A DNA stretch of 64,000 bases. It comes from Trichaptum fuscoviolaceum. Lineage: Eukaryota; Basidiomycota; Agaricomycetes; Hymenochaetales; Trichaptaceae. The DNA is taken from positions 1,912,156 to 1,976,155 of the forward strand of contig CAJSYZ010000006.1 of assembly GCA_910574455.1 (NCBI GenBank), in the 5' to 3' direction. The notes below the pieces were generated by a model. That model was not told the DNA's origin. It saw only the letters and a list, made by a program, of their open reading frames with translations, and made no database searches. Below, piece by piece: positions 12,475-23,800 of this stretch (within the stretch, counting starts at the first letter, position 1; the number at the start of each line of letters is the position of its first letter). A program made the translations under genes and the position numbers.

Positions 12475-13304
12475 TGTTACGACCGTCGGGAATTGTAGCG
12501 GGAAACAGTTTCGGGAAACTGGAATTCGCGACAAGAACCCGCGTTCGGGAATCTGGATTCGCGACTGGGAACGAGCGTGGGAATTCAGGCGGGAAACGCG
12601 CGGGATTCTCTCCAGGCGCGTCGCGGGATTCTCAAGGCCAGCTAGGACTCTTCACTGCTTTGAACGTCAAGTAAGCGGATCCCTAAGGAAGCACTCCACA
12701 AGTAAGTATTGCGCAACTAACTACACAGGAGAAAAGAGAGAGATCGCACCTAAGGAAGCACTCCACAAGAGGTCAAAAGTGGGGTGCTCCTTACGATGCC
12801 TACAGCTATTTATCTACTTCGTAAAGACTGTATAGTTAATCTACGCTAAGTGTCCTTGCGCAATGCGCACCTATCTACTACAAACGATACATGCTACGAC
12901 CGCACTGCTAGGCATGTCTATCCCGTCTCTCCAGATGGCTACGGCCTGTCCGTGGACGTCAGCGTCCGGTCCGGGGCCGCGACTAGCCAGACTAGGTATG
13001 CCAGACTGTTGCAGGTCGTCACCTTGAGGTACTAACGGATTAATGAGCGTATGTTGATAAGTGAATGTACGTGTGCCGTGGCGGGTCGTCGTAACTGAAT
13101 GTGTGTATGCGTGCATGGTGGTCGGGACGGTGGTGCGGGATAGGTCACGTGAGCGGGGGATCTTGCGGGGGATCGTGCGAGTCGGGAAAGGGGTTTCGCG
13201 CGGGGAATCCAATGGCGGGATTCTCCCCGCGGGATTGTCTGCTCATGTCGGGATCCTTGGCGGGAAAGTGCGGGAAATGAGAAAAGGGGCCTGGGATCTC
13301 GACA
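12475..13304 (-). repeat. 5' LTR of the chromovirus
   Basis: The 830-bp direct repeat of 6571-7402 would carry the element's promoter. On the element strand the bases just inside begin TTAGGTCAAAAGTCC and lack the usual TGG start of a tRNA primer site; the first TGG is about 15 bases inward. Confidence 0.95.
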
Positions 13305-13309
13305 TACTC

Positions 13310-13561
13310 AGCCTAAGTAGTATCACAGCCTCCTGAGTGATTGCCAGTGCTATCTTCGACCCGGAGTCGCAACTCCGACTCGGAGTCGGAGTCACTGGAC
13401 TCCGAGTCGTCACTGGCACTCCCAGGCACTCCCAGCCTCTGAGGCTCAGGCTGCCACTGAGTGCCGGCGTGGCAACTTGAACACTACTAATATAAGAGCG
13501 CCGCCAGTGTCTTCCACTGGCACCCCCACCCTCTCAGGCTTCCCACTATCAGTTGGTAACA
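13310..13561 (+). promoter_or_regulatory. Promoter of copy 2: palindrome cluster plus TATA box
   Basis: Dense overlapping palindromic words occur at 13359-13460: ACTCCGACTCGGAGTCGGAGT, then GACTCCGAGTC, CACTGGCA, and GCCTCTGAGGC with an adjoining GGCTCAGGCTGCC. TATAAGAG follows at 13491, 71 bp before the chosen ATG at 13562. The region starts directly after the chromovirus target duplication, so the element landed immediately upstream of this promoter. Confidence 0.5.
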
Positions 13562-16500
13562 ATGTCGGATGTCGTGCAACTTGAATTTGACGTATGCCCT
13601 TCTTTCAAAGTTCATAAATTGCTATCCGTATTTACCTGTTGCTCTCAACTCGAAGGCAAAGATAGTACCACTCCGACGCGATGCCACTGGCAGTGACGGC
13701 GCACAGGCTGACTCCCACTCACTGGCAGGATGGCAGTCGGAAATTTACAAACTAATATACAATGTGTGTTTTGTACTATGCCACAAGAATTGTTTGGTGG
13801 CCTCTTACTAAGTTATACTGACATTCTGCCTTTCGCTTCTGCTCAAGCTTTCCAACCTTACTCCTGACAAGAGAGACTTCATCCAACAATTGATGCAGCC
13901 AAACTTACCGACTAGTAGCAACAACAATTCAAACGCCGAACTTGAAGTAAAATGTCTTGATATTTCTTTTAATCTGCCATGATGTTGATGTGTTCCCCCT
14001 TCTTACTTGTTTCAACACTGCCTGACATCAAGATAACATTTGTTTACGATGGCAAAAAAGTTAACAACCGAGTATGTCCTGTTCTCATTCTCCCTGTTCC
14101 ATCTCTATCTCACTGGCAAGCAGGATTCTGCCGATGCTGCGGTTGCCTCGCCAGTTCGCGAAACGCAATTGTCAAAGATTGATGACAGCGTAAACGTATG
14201 TCGTGCTACTTTTGTTTGTTATCATGCATAATGAATTCTCATCGTCTCATCTAAAGACGTCCAATGCGCCTCCAGTAGACAGTAAGCAGAAGTTGCCGCC
14301 ACGAGTGACACAAGAGACGTCCTCGGGAGTGAAACAACTCAGCCTGAGTTCCGGTATCGCTACAAGCAAGGAAGACTCTCAGGCTACCGATACTGCGGTG
14401 GCCGCGCCAGTTCGCGAAACGCAATTGTCGAAGATTGGTGACATCGTAGATGTATGTCGTGCTATGTCATTTGCTTTTTCCCCAGCCATGCTGATTTGTT
14501 ACCGTTTCCCCTTCTGCCTCCATTAGACGTTCAATGGACCCCCAGTACATGGTGTATGGCCGGTACCTCTACCGCCGCCACTGGCAGTGACACAGAAGAC
14601 AATCCCGGATACGACCCTTCTCACAGACAGTTCTAATATCATATCATTGGAAGCGAAAAAACCTGTGAAGACTCGGAGGATTTGGGATCTGAAGGATCAT
14701 CTCAATTATTACTGGGGATGTCCGACCAACGCTGTTCCTGTCGGGCGTAGTGGATTTTTTGTGGGACGCCAGGGGAACATTCCGGGACCGCATAAGCGCG
14801 AGAAAGCGATGAAGCACATAAACGTCCTTGACAACAACTGCCCTCTGATCAGGCAATGGCCCGTTTTGCTACCTATATTTGAAGACGCTTTTGATCGCTT
14901 TCACGTCAGGCATACCGTGACATGCATAGATATATGCAAGATTGGATATCATAAAGACGGGAAGGGGGAAGACGGGAGGTCAGATCCTGTTGTCGTGTGG
15001 ATTGGAGTAATACCGTCCGAGTTGGAGGTGCTTATGCCCTCCGACTACGAGAGGCCTGTTGGTGATGTTTATTGTGAATGCGCCGACGCGATTAGAAGCT
15101 CCATTCGCAAGCGCTGGACATTATCAGGGCGGTTCGAGGTAGAATTTCGCGAGGCCATTCCTCAGTCCTGTCCCGCAAGTGGAGTGGTACCAACCCCTAA
15201 TCCCCTGGACGACGGAAAACCTCTCGAACACGAACAACTACCTGGCCCCGTACCAGCACCTGGACAATCACATGTAGTCGATGGCCTTGCCGCTCCCGCG
15301 TCTGGGTTCGGAAGTCTCGGCCAAGAAACCAAGGACCCGACAGAGAACGTTTCCTTACCTTGTTTTCGACCACTGGCACCTGATACCATAATTCCGGACA
15401 GCACGGCTCTTGACCTTCCGCCTGATAAAATTTTGGCCGGAGACTTCAGTGAACCCAGATCTCCTGAATCTATAATTAAGTCTCTAGAGGCATACACTTC
15501 AACCCTTCGAGGAACAAGCATAGGAGTTAGTGGTCAGGACACTTTCAGTACATGGGGTCCCATCATCAAATTTCAGGGGTTGGATAAACTGTTCAGTTTG
15601 ATTAACGGACATGCTATATTTTCCGCCTCTAGTGAAACTACCATCAACGAACTAGTGGACGCCGTTGAAAACCCAGCTGACGAGGACCAGCGTGTATCAG
15701 ACGTCGAGGACAAGCGTGAACTATATCTAGTCCATATTCTACCTGATGCCTACCGTTCCTTTATCGACAACGAATTCTGTCGAGCGTTAAATGAGCTTGG
15801 AAGACAAAGGCAGAGATGCAAAGAACGACTTGACAAACTGGAATTGATCTCGAAGGATTTACAAGCAGATGGTAGCGGAAGCATCGCAGTCCCAAGCGCT
15901 AAGTATGCTCCTTATGGTGGAATGACAATCAACATTTCCCAAGAAATCGAAATAGCCTCTGCGCTCTCCAAATCTACCACTAAAGCAATGGGGGACTATC
16001 ACGAAATCCATCGGAAGGTTTACGAAAATTTCAACCTACTCGAACCTAATGGGACTCGCGCTGGGACCATTGGCTATGTTGGCTATTCGCATTCAGGCTC
16101 GCAGACCTGTGCCGAGATTGGGCATGAATTCGGTTTCAATTCTGAGTTTGCCCTCGTGCAGCTGTTCGACAAGAAAGTCAACGAAACGAACTTTCAGTGT
16201 AACGTCATTCACTTCGGGCAGCATCCTGAGACCAATGTCGTGCGTATTCGGTCGGCCTATAGAAAAGCAAAGGTTCCGTACCCTACGAATGGACGTCTCG
16301 AAATCAAGTCAGGGTATATCGAAAGGTCGGATCAATTCAATCATGAGATTGCGGTGTTAAAGGCTGGTGCTACCACTGGTGTAACAGTTGGATATGCGAA
16401 CCCGATGGAGTCTGCGATCTACGCAGTCATAAATAGGACACTCGGCGGCAACCCGACGAATCCGCCACTGGCAAAGTTGAAAAAAGGAGCTGCACGCCTT

Positions 16501-16746
16501 GTCTGGAATATACCTTCAAAATACGACTACTGTTTCGCAAAAAGTGGTGATTCTGGTTCTCTGATTGCTACCTTGGACGGCAAATGGGGCGGAATAATTA
16601 CCGAAACTTGTGTCAAGGGTCTTCAAGTTAGCACAGGTGCTGACAACGGCGATTTCACCTACGCGCTCCCAGCATTCGCTATTGATGAGATGCTTACCTA
16701 TGCCAAATTTCCGCCGATTGTTGTACCAACGACACGCAAGGACTGA
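13562..16746 (+). CDS. Family copy 2: trypsin-like domain protein with repeated exon cassettes
   Basis: By-eye model: exons 13562-13591, 13656-13763, 13848-13946, 14033-14071, 14121-14195, 14257-14451 and 14527-16746, all phase 0, about 921 residues. The N-terminus (about 182 residues) is unknown. Residues about 257-394 are a conserved block (VGRSGFFVGRQ, VVVWIGVIPSELEV, FEVEFREAI) that I recall from many uncharacterised agaricomycete proteins. The C-terminal half looks like a trypsin-like fold: His about 544 (INGHAIF), acidic residue about 722 (SEFALVQL, Glu where copy 1 has Asp), VLKAGATTGVTVG, and Ser about 858 in AKSGDSGSLIATL. It could be an intracellular protease or a pseudoprotease. 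No signal peptide is seen. Exon 2 carries an in-frame palindromic insertion compared with copy 4. Confidence 0.7.
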
Positions 16747-16859
16747 CTCTGAACAATGTATCTTTACTTTGTTAATCTGTCTTTCTTCCGCATTCCTCCA
16801 CTACTATTCTTACTAGTTTCATGCTTTTCTGCTTTTGTTGTGTGTTGTTGTACGCTAGT

Positions 16860-17044
16860 ACTAATGGAATACCTGTTGCGAACTTGAGTATTGAGCCTGA
16901 ACGACTCTTGAAGTATTATTCTTAGTAGTAGTTTCAACTGCCAGTTGGCAGCCTGAGTGCCGCACCGCCGCGTGTCACGGTGCAGGCTGACTCAGACTCG
17001 GAGGAACTTCAACTTGAAGTACCGTGACTAGTAGTATATAAAGT
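16860..17044 (+). promoter_or_regulatory. Promoter of copy 3: palindrome cluster plus TATA box
   Basis: AACTGCCAGTTGGCAG, GCAGGCTGACTCAG, GACTCGGAG, CTTCAACTTGAAG and GACTAGTAGTA lie in tandem and end in TATATAAAG at 17036-17044. The first part (from CTAGTACTAATGG) also follows copies 3 and 4, showing that the intergenic unit was duplicated with the gene. Confidence 0.5.
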
Positions 17045-17162
17045 AAAAGAAATGGTCTTGTCTCGTAATCGATGGTATGCCCTTTCCTTTTGAGTTTCCA
17101 TCCTTCCCGTATTCAAGTTGACCTGTCGTATTCACTCCTGTCCTCATAATCTTGTCTCGCAG

Positions 17163-20100
17163 GCATTCGTAATGTGGCCACGGAGGAGAGAGCGAGTCCG
17201 TTCCGAGTTCGCCAGTAATCATCGTAAACTTGAAGTGAGTGAAGTGCTACTACTACTAGTACTACTAGTATCTTCAAGTCATTCGAATATTAATCTGTTG
17301 TCTTCATTCCGACTCGGACTCGAAGAGGAACCCCCCCAAAGTCCGCACGAAATTGCGAGGTTTTCTAAGAACCATACAAGCCATCTTCGCGCCAAACACG
17401 ACTCTAGCTAACGTGTGTCTTGATATCTTACTTTCAAGTTATTTACTGCCCTGCTAATTTCTCATTGTCTCGACTGTAGACGTCCAATGCGCCTCCAGTA
17501 GACAGCAAGCAGTTGAAGCCTCCGCGGCGACGGCGGGTGACACAGAAAGATAAGAAACACCATCGTTCCGGTATTGCAACAAGCGATGAAGACTCTACTC
17601 CTCGCGAAACGCAATTGCCGAAGATTGATGACAGCGTAAACGTATGTCGTGCTACTTTTGTTTGTTATCATGCATAATGAATTCTCATCGTCTCATCTGA
17701 AGACGTCCAATGCGCCTCCAGTAGACAGTAAGCAGAAGTTGCCGCCACGAGTTACACAAGAGACGTCCTCGGGAGTGAAACAACTCAGCCTGAGTTCCGG
17801 TATCGCTACAAGCAAGGAAGACGCTTTCGCAACAAACAAGGAAGACTCTACATTTCGCGAAACGCAATTGTCAAAGATTGATGACAGCGTAAACGTATGT
17901 CATGCTACTTTTGTTTGTTATCATGCATAATGAATTCTCATCGTCTCATCTAAAGACGTCCAATGCGCCTCCAGTAGACAGTAAGCAGAAGTTGCCGCCA
18001 CGAGTGACACAAGAGACGTCCTCGGGAGTGAAACAACTCAGCCTGAGTTCCGGTATCGCTACAAGCAAGGAAGACGCTTTCGCAACAAACAAGGAAGACT
18101 CTACATTTCGCGAAACGCAATTGTCAAAGATTGATGACAGCGTAAACGTATGTCGTGCTATGTCATTTGCTTTTTCCCCAGCCATGCTGATTTGTTACCG
18201 TTTCCCCTTCTGCCTCCATTAGACGTTCAATGGACCCCCAGTACATGGTGTATGGCCGGTACCTCTACCGCCGCCACTGGCAGTGACACAGAAGACAATC
18301 CCGGATACGACCCTTCTCACAGACAGTTCTAATATCATATCATTGGAAGCGAAAAAACCTGTGAAGACTCGGAGGATTTGGGATCTGAAGGATCATCTCA
18401 ATTATTACTGGGGATGTCCGACCAACGCTGTTCCTGTCGGGCGTAGTGGATTTTTTGTGGGACGCCAGGGGAACATTCCGGGACCGCATAAGCGCGAGAA
18501 AGCGATGAAGCACATAAACGTCCTTGACAACAACTGCCCTCTGATCAGGCAATGGCCCGTTTTGCTACCTATATTTGAAGACGCTTTTGATCGCTTTCAC
18601 GTCAGGCATACCGTGACATGCATAGATATATGCAAGATTGGATATCATAAAGACGGGAAGGGGGAAGACGGGAGGTCAGATCCTGTTGTCGTGTGGATTG
18701 GAGTAATACCGTCCGAGTTGGAGGTGCTTATGCCCTCCGACTACGAGAGGCCTGTTGGTGATGTTTATTGTGAATGCGCCGACGCGATTAGAAGCTCCAT
18801 TCGCAAGCGCTGGACATTATCAGGGCGGTTCGAGGTAGAATTTCGCGAGGCCATTCCTCAGTCCTGTTCCGCAAGTGGGGTGGTACCAACCCCTAATCCC
18901 CTGGACGACGGAAAACCTCTCGAACACGAACAACTACCTGGCCCCGTACCAGCACCTGGACAATCACATGTAGTCGATGGCCTTGCCGCTCCCGCGTCTG
19001 GGTTCGGAAGTCTCGGCCAAGAAACGGAGGACCCGACAGAGAATGTTCCCTTACCTCGTTTTCGACCACTGGCATCTGAATCCAAAATTCCGTTCAGCCC
19101 GGCTCTCGTCCTTCCGCCCAATAAAATATTGATTGGAGACCCCAGTAAACCCAGATCTCCTGAATCTATAATTAATTCTCTAGAGGCATACACTTCAACC
19201 CTTCGAGGAACAAGCATAGGAGTTAGTGGTCAGGACACTTTCAGTACATGGGGTCCCATCATCAAACTTCAAGGGAGCAACGAACTGTTCAGTTTGATCA
19301 GTCGTCATGCTGTCGTTTCCGACTCTAATTGGATTATAATTGATGAACGTGTCGACGCCTTTGGAACCCGCCGAAATGACAACTCGGAGGACCAGGGTTC
19401 AGCAGATGATGAGAATCGGATGTCAGTTGACGAGGTCGAGACACCAGAACCCGTGGTACCAATCATCGAGGACAAGCAGTATCTAGTCCATATTCTACCT
19501 GATGCCCGCGTCATTAGTATCCGAGAAGCATTGGAGAAAGCGTGGAATACGTTTTCAAAAGAGTATAGCGAACTCAATGCTGTTGAATGCTATCGGGCTC
19601 TGGCGTTGATCTCGAAGAATTTAATAGCAGATGATAGCGAACGCATCGCAGTCCCAAATATCCCTAATTATTCTCCTTATGGTGGAATGACAATCAATAT
19701 TTCCGAAGAAAGGAGAAAGGTCCTTCAGCTCTCCGAATCTATCAGTAATGCATTAGAGGGCTGTAACCGAATCCATAAGAAGATTGAAAATTACGTCCTC
19801 ACCGAACCTACTAATGGGACTCGCGCTGGGACCATTGGCTATGTTGTCTATTCGCATCCAGACGGGGTTACCTGTGCCGAGATTGGGCATGAATTCGGTT
19901 TCTATTCTGAGTTTGCCCTCGTGAAGCTGCTCCACAAGAAAGTCAACGAAACGAACTTTCAGTGTAATGTCATTCACTTCGGGCAGCATCCTGAGACCGA
20001 CATCGAGTATATTCGGTCGGCCTATGGAAAAGCAAAGGTTCCGTACCCTACGAATGAACGTCTCGAGATCAAGTCAGGGTATATCGAAAGGTCGGTTCAA

Positions 20101-20505
20101 TTCAATCAAGAGATTGCGGTGATAAAGGCTGGTGCTGCCACCGGTGTAACAGTTGGAGAAGCGAACCCGATAGAGTCTGCGATCTACGCAGTCATTAGTA
20201 GGACACTCGGCGGCAGCCCGACGCCACTGCCAACGTTGAAACAAAGGGATGTACGGTTTGTCTGGAATATACCTTCAAAATACTACTACAGTTTCGCAAA
20301 AAGTGGTGATTCTGGTTCTCTGATTGCTACCTTGGATGGCAAATGGGGCGGAATAATTACCGAAACTTGTGTCAAGGGTCTTCGACGTTGGACGAGGGCT
20401 GATCTCGGCGATTTCACCTATGCGCTCCCAGCATTCGCTATTGATGACATGCTTACCTTTGCCAATTTTCCGCGGATCGTTGTACCAACGACACGCAAGG
20501 ACTGA
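17163..20505 (+). CDS. Family copy 3: trypsin-like domain protein, three cassettes
   Basis: The start is uncertain: an ATG at 17052 lies only 8 bases after the TATA box and splices badly, so the first supported exon begins near 17163. Then come RNPPKVRTKLRGFLRTIQAI (about 17325-17411), three repeated exons at 17480-17641, 17703-17894 and 17956-18147, and the main exon 18223-20505 (760 residues), all phase 0. The N-terminal block is identical to copy 2. The middle segment (about 19040-19810) is strongly diverged. The trypsin-like part keeps His in LISRHAVVSD, Glu in SEFALVKL and Ser in KSGDSGSLIATL. The main exon is open throughout, so this copy may be active. Its function is unknown; the role of the protease domain is inferred from motifs only. 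Confidence 0.65.
17480..18222 (+). repeat. Three tandem exon-intron cassettes inside copy 3
   Basis: Each cassette is an exon starting ACGTCCAATGCGCC and ending near GACAGCGTAAAC, followed by an intron starting GTATGTC. Exon lengths are 162, 192 and 192 nt. The 61-nt introns at 17642-17702 and 17895-17955 are nearly identical. Lengths divisible by three and phase-0 borders let cassettes be added or lost without changing frame. Copies 2 and 4 each have one full (195 nt) and one short (75 nt) cassette. Confidence 0.85.
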
Positions 20506-20639
20506 CTCTGAACAATGTATCTTTACTTTGTTAATCTGTCTTTCTTCCGCATTCCTCCACTACTATTCTTACTAGTTTCATGCTTTTCTGCTTTTGTTGT
20601 GTGTTGTTGTACGCTAGTACTAATGGAATATCTGTTGCG

Positions 20640-20836
20640 AACTTGAGCATTGAGCCTGAACGACTCTAGTATAGTGATATTCTTACTACTAGTACTACTA
20701 GGTTCAAGTTAGCCTCACTGCTCTATTTCAAGTTCAAGTTTGCCTAGTACTACGGTCCGATATGGACTCCGAGTCGGAGTCGTCACGCCACATCATCATG
20801 ATCATCACAGTACTATACTACTACTAGTAGTATAAG
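20640..20836 (+). promoter_or_regulatory. Promoter of copy 4: palindrome cluster plus TATA box
   Basis: TACTACTAGTACTACTA at 20684-20700, TTTCAAGTTCAAGTT near 20735, GACTCCGAGTCGGAGTC at 20765-20781, ATCATGATCAT and ACTACTACTAGTAGTA up to TATAAG at 20831. The ATG follows 67 bp later, nearly the same spacing as in copy 2 (71 bp). Confidence 0.5.
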
Positions 20837-20897
20837 AACGGTGTCCTGTCTTCAAATCTTGCCTCTCCACTCTCAGGTTTCCTATCAGTGGATAAGA

Positions 20898-23800
20898 ATG
20901 TCGAAGTCCGACTTCAGTCTGAATTTTAAAGTATGTCCTTCTTTCTTGTATCGCTGTACTGGTATTGACTTGTTATTCCCCCACTTCACCCCGACACTAT
21001 TATCTTTATTCTGGAAGGTCATTGTTGCACTAGAGCGCAGTGACACTCGCATAATATTTGATGTATGTCTTGTTGTCTCAGGCTTATGCAATTTTTGTGT
21101 AGTGCCGGTGGCTTCAAGTTCTTATTAGGTTTTACTGATATTCTATCTTTCTCTCTTCTCAACTTGAAGCTGTCCAACATTCCTGCTCAACGGAGAGCCG
21201 CTACTACGGAACAATTGTTACGGTTACATTACGATCCTAACAACAAGGCAAAGGTCAAAGTACGATTCACTAATTTATTCTTATCTGTCATGTTGAGTTG
21301 ACCCCTCTCCATCTGCCTCAACATTGCATCACCAAGATAACGTTTGTTTACGATGGCAAAAAAGTTAACAACCGAGTATGTCCTGTTCTCATTCTCCCTG
21401 TTCCACGCTGATTTGTCTCTTTCCCCCATCTCTATCTCACTGGCAAGCAGGATTCTGCCGATGCTGCGGTTGCCTCGCCAGTTCGCGAAACGCAATTGTC
21501 AAAGATTGATGACAGCGTAAACGTATGTCGTGCTACTTTTGTTTGTTATCATGCATAATGAATTCTCATCGTCTCATCTAAAGACGTCCAATGCGCCTCC
21601 AGTAGACAGTAAGCAGAAGTTGCCGCCACGAGTGACACAAGAGACGTCCTCGGGAGTGAAACAACTCAGCCTGAGTTCCGGTATCGCTACAAGCAAGGAA
21701 GACTCTCAGGCTACCGATACTGCGGTGGCCGCGCCAGTTCGCGAAACGCAATTGTCGAAGATTGGTGACATCGTAGATGTATGTCGTGCTATGTCATTTG
21801 CTTTTTCCCCAGCCATGCTGATTTGTTACCGTTTCCCCTTCTGCCTCCATTAGACGTTCAATGGACCCCCAGTACATGGTGTATGGCCGGTACCTCTACC
21901 GCCGCCACTGGCAGTGACACAGAAGACAATCCCGGATACGACCCTTCTCACAGACAGTTCTAATATCATATCATTGGAAGCGAAAAAACCTGTGAAGACT
22001 CGGAGGATTTGGGATCTGAAGGATCATCTCAATTATTACTGGGGATGTCCGACCAACGCTTTCCTGTCGGGCGTAGTGGATTTTTTGTGGGACGCCAGGG
22101 GAACATTCCGGGACCGCATAAGCGCGAGAAAGCGATGAAGCACATAAACGTCCTTGACAACAACTGCCCTCTGATCAGGCAATGGCCCGTTTTGCTACCT
22201 ATATTTGAAGACGCTTTTGATCGCTTTCACGTCAGGCATACCGTGACATGCATAGATATATGCAAGATTGGATATCATAAAGACGGGAAGGGGGAAGACG
22301 GGAGGTCAGATCCTGTTGTCGTGTGGATTGGAGTAATACCGTCCGAGTTGGAGGTGCTTATGCCCTCCGACTACGAGAGGCCTGTTGGTGATGTTTATTG
22401 TGAATGCGCCGACGCGATTAGAAGCTCCATTCGCAAGCGCTGGACATTATCAGGGCGGTTCGAGGTAGAATTTCGCGAGGCCATTCCTCAGTCCTGTTCC
22501 GCAAGTGGGGTGGTACCAACCCCTAATCCCCTGGACGACGGAAAACCTCTCGAACACGAACAACTACCTGGCCCCGTACCAGCACCTGGACAATCACATG
22601 TAGTCGATGGCCTTGCCGCTCCCGCGTCTGGGTTCGGAAGTCTCGGCCAAGAAACCAAGGACCCGACAGAGAACGTTTCCTTACCTTGTTTTCGACCACT
22701 GGCACCTGATACCATAATTCCGGACAGCACGGCTCTCGTCCTTCCGCCCGATAAACTATTGATTGGAGACCCCAGTAAACCCAGATCTCCTGAATCTATA
22801 ATTAAGTCTCTAGAGGCATACACTTCAACCCTTCGAGGAACAAGCATAGGAGTTAGTGGTCAGGACACTTTCAGTACATGGGGTCCCATCATCAAATTTC
22901 AGGGGTTGGATAAACTGTTCAGTTTGATTAACGGACATGCTATATTTTCCGCCTCTAGTGAAACTACCATCAACGAACTAGTGGACGCCGTTGAAAACCC
23001 AGCTGACGAGGACCAGCGTGTATCAGACGTCGAGGACAAGCGTGAACTATATCTAGTCCATATTCTACCTGATGCCTACCGTTCCTTTATCGACAACGAA
23101 TTCTGTCGAGCGTTAAATGAGCTTGGAAGACAAAGGCAGAGATGCAAAGAACGACTTGACAAACTGGAATTGATCTCGAAGGATTTACAAGCAGATGGTA
23201 GCGGAAGCATCGCAGTCCCAAGCGCTAAGTATGCTCCTTATGGTGGAATGACAATCAACATTTCCCAAGAAATCGAAATAGCCTCTGCGCTCTCCAAATC
23301 TACCACTAAAGCAATGGGGGACTATCGCGAAATCCATCGGAAGGTTTACGAAAATTTCAACCTACTCGAACCTAATGGGACTCGCGCTGGGACCATTGGC
23401 TATGTTGGCTATTCGCATTCAGGCTCGCAGACCTGTGCCGAGATTGGGCATGAATTCGGTTTCAATTCTGAGTTTGCCCTCGTGCAGCTGTTCGACAAGA
23501 AAGTCAACGAAACGAACTTTCAGTGTAATGTCATTCACTTCGGGCAGCATCCTGAGACCAACATCGAGTGTATTCGGTCGGCCTATGGAAAAGCAAAGGT
23601 TCCGTACCCTACGAATGAACGTCTCGAAATCAAGTCAGGGTATATCGAAAGGTCGGATCAATTCAATCATGAGATTGCGGTGTTAAAGGCTGGTGCTACC
23701 ACTGGTGTAACAGTTGGATATGCGAACCCGATGGAGTCTGCGATCTACGCAGTCATAAATAGGACACTCGGCGGCAACCCGACGAATCCGCCACTGGCAA

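Larger units (their letters stand above)
6571..13304 (-). mobile_element. Ty3/gypsy chromovirus, complete LTR retrotransposon
   Basis: The 6,734-bp element is bounded by direct LTRs starting TG and ending CA, with a 5-bp target duplication TACTC at 6566-6570 and 13305-13309. In its own orientation (minus strand) the order is 5' LTR, gag, protease, reverse transcriptase, RNase H, integrase, chromodomain, polypurine tract, 3' LTR, which defines a chromovirus. The LTRs differ only by a 2-bp indel as far as I can see, so insertion is recent. The coding region nevertheless carries single-base frameshifts in gag, at the RNase H/integrase junction and after the integrase. Chromodomain integrases usually direct insertion into heterochromatin, which suits this repeat-rich stretch. 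Confidence 0.95.

Noticed and set aside
17052..17074. ATG at 17052 as the start of copy 3
   Set aside because: It is 8 bases after the TATA-like box, upstream of the expected transcript start, and its first exon runs into a stop with every nearby acceptor tried.
17480..18222. Regular repeats with similar spacing, reminiscent of an array
   Set aside because: Repeats are 160-190 nt long, contain coding frames bounded by splice sites, and alternate with identical introns. This is exon duplication, not CRISPR.
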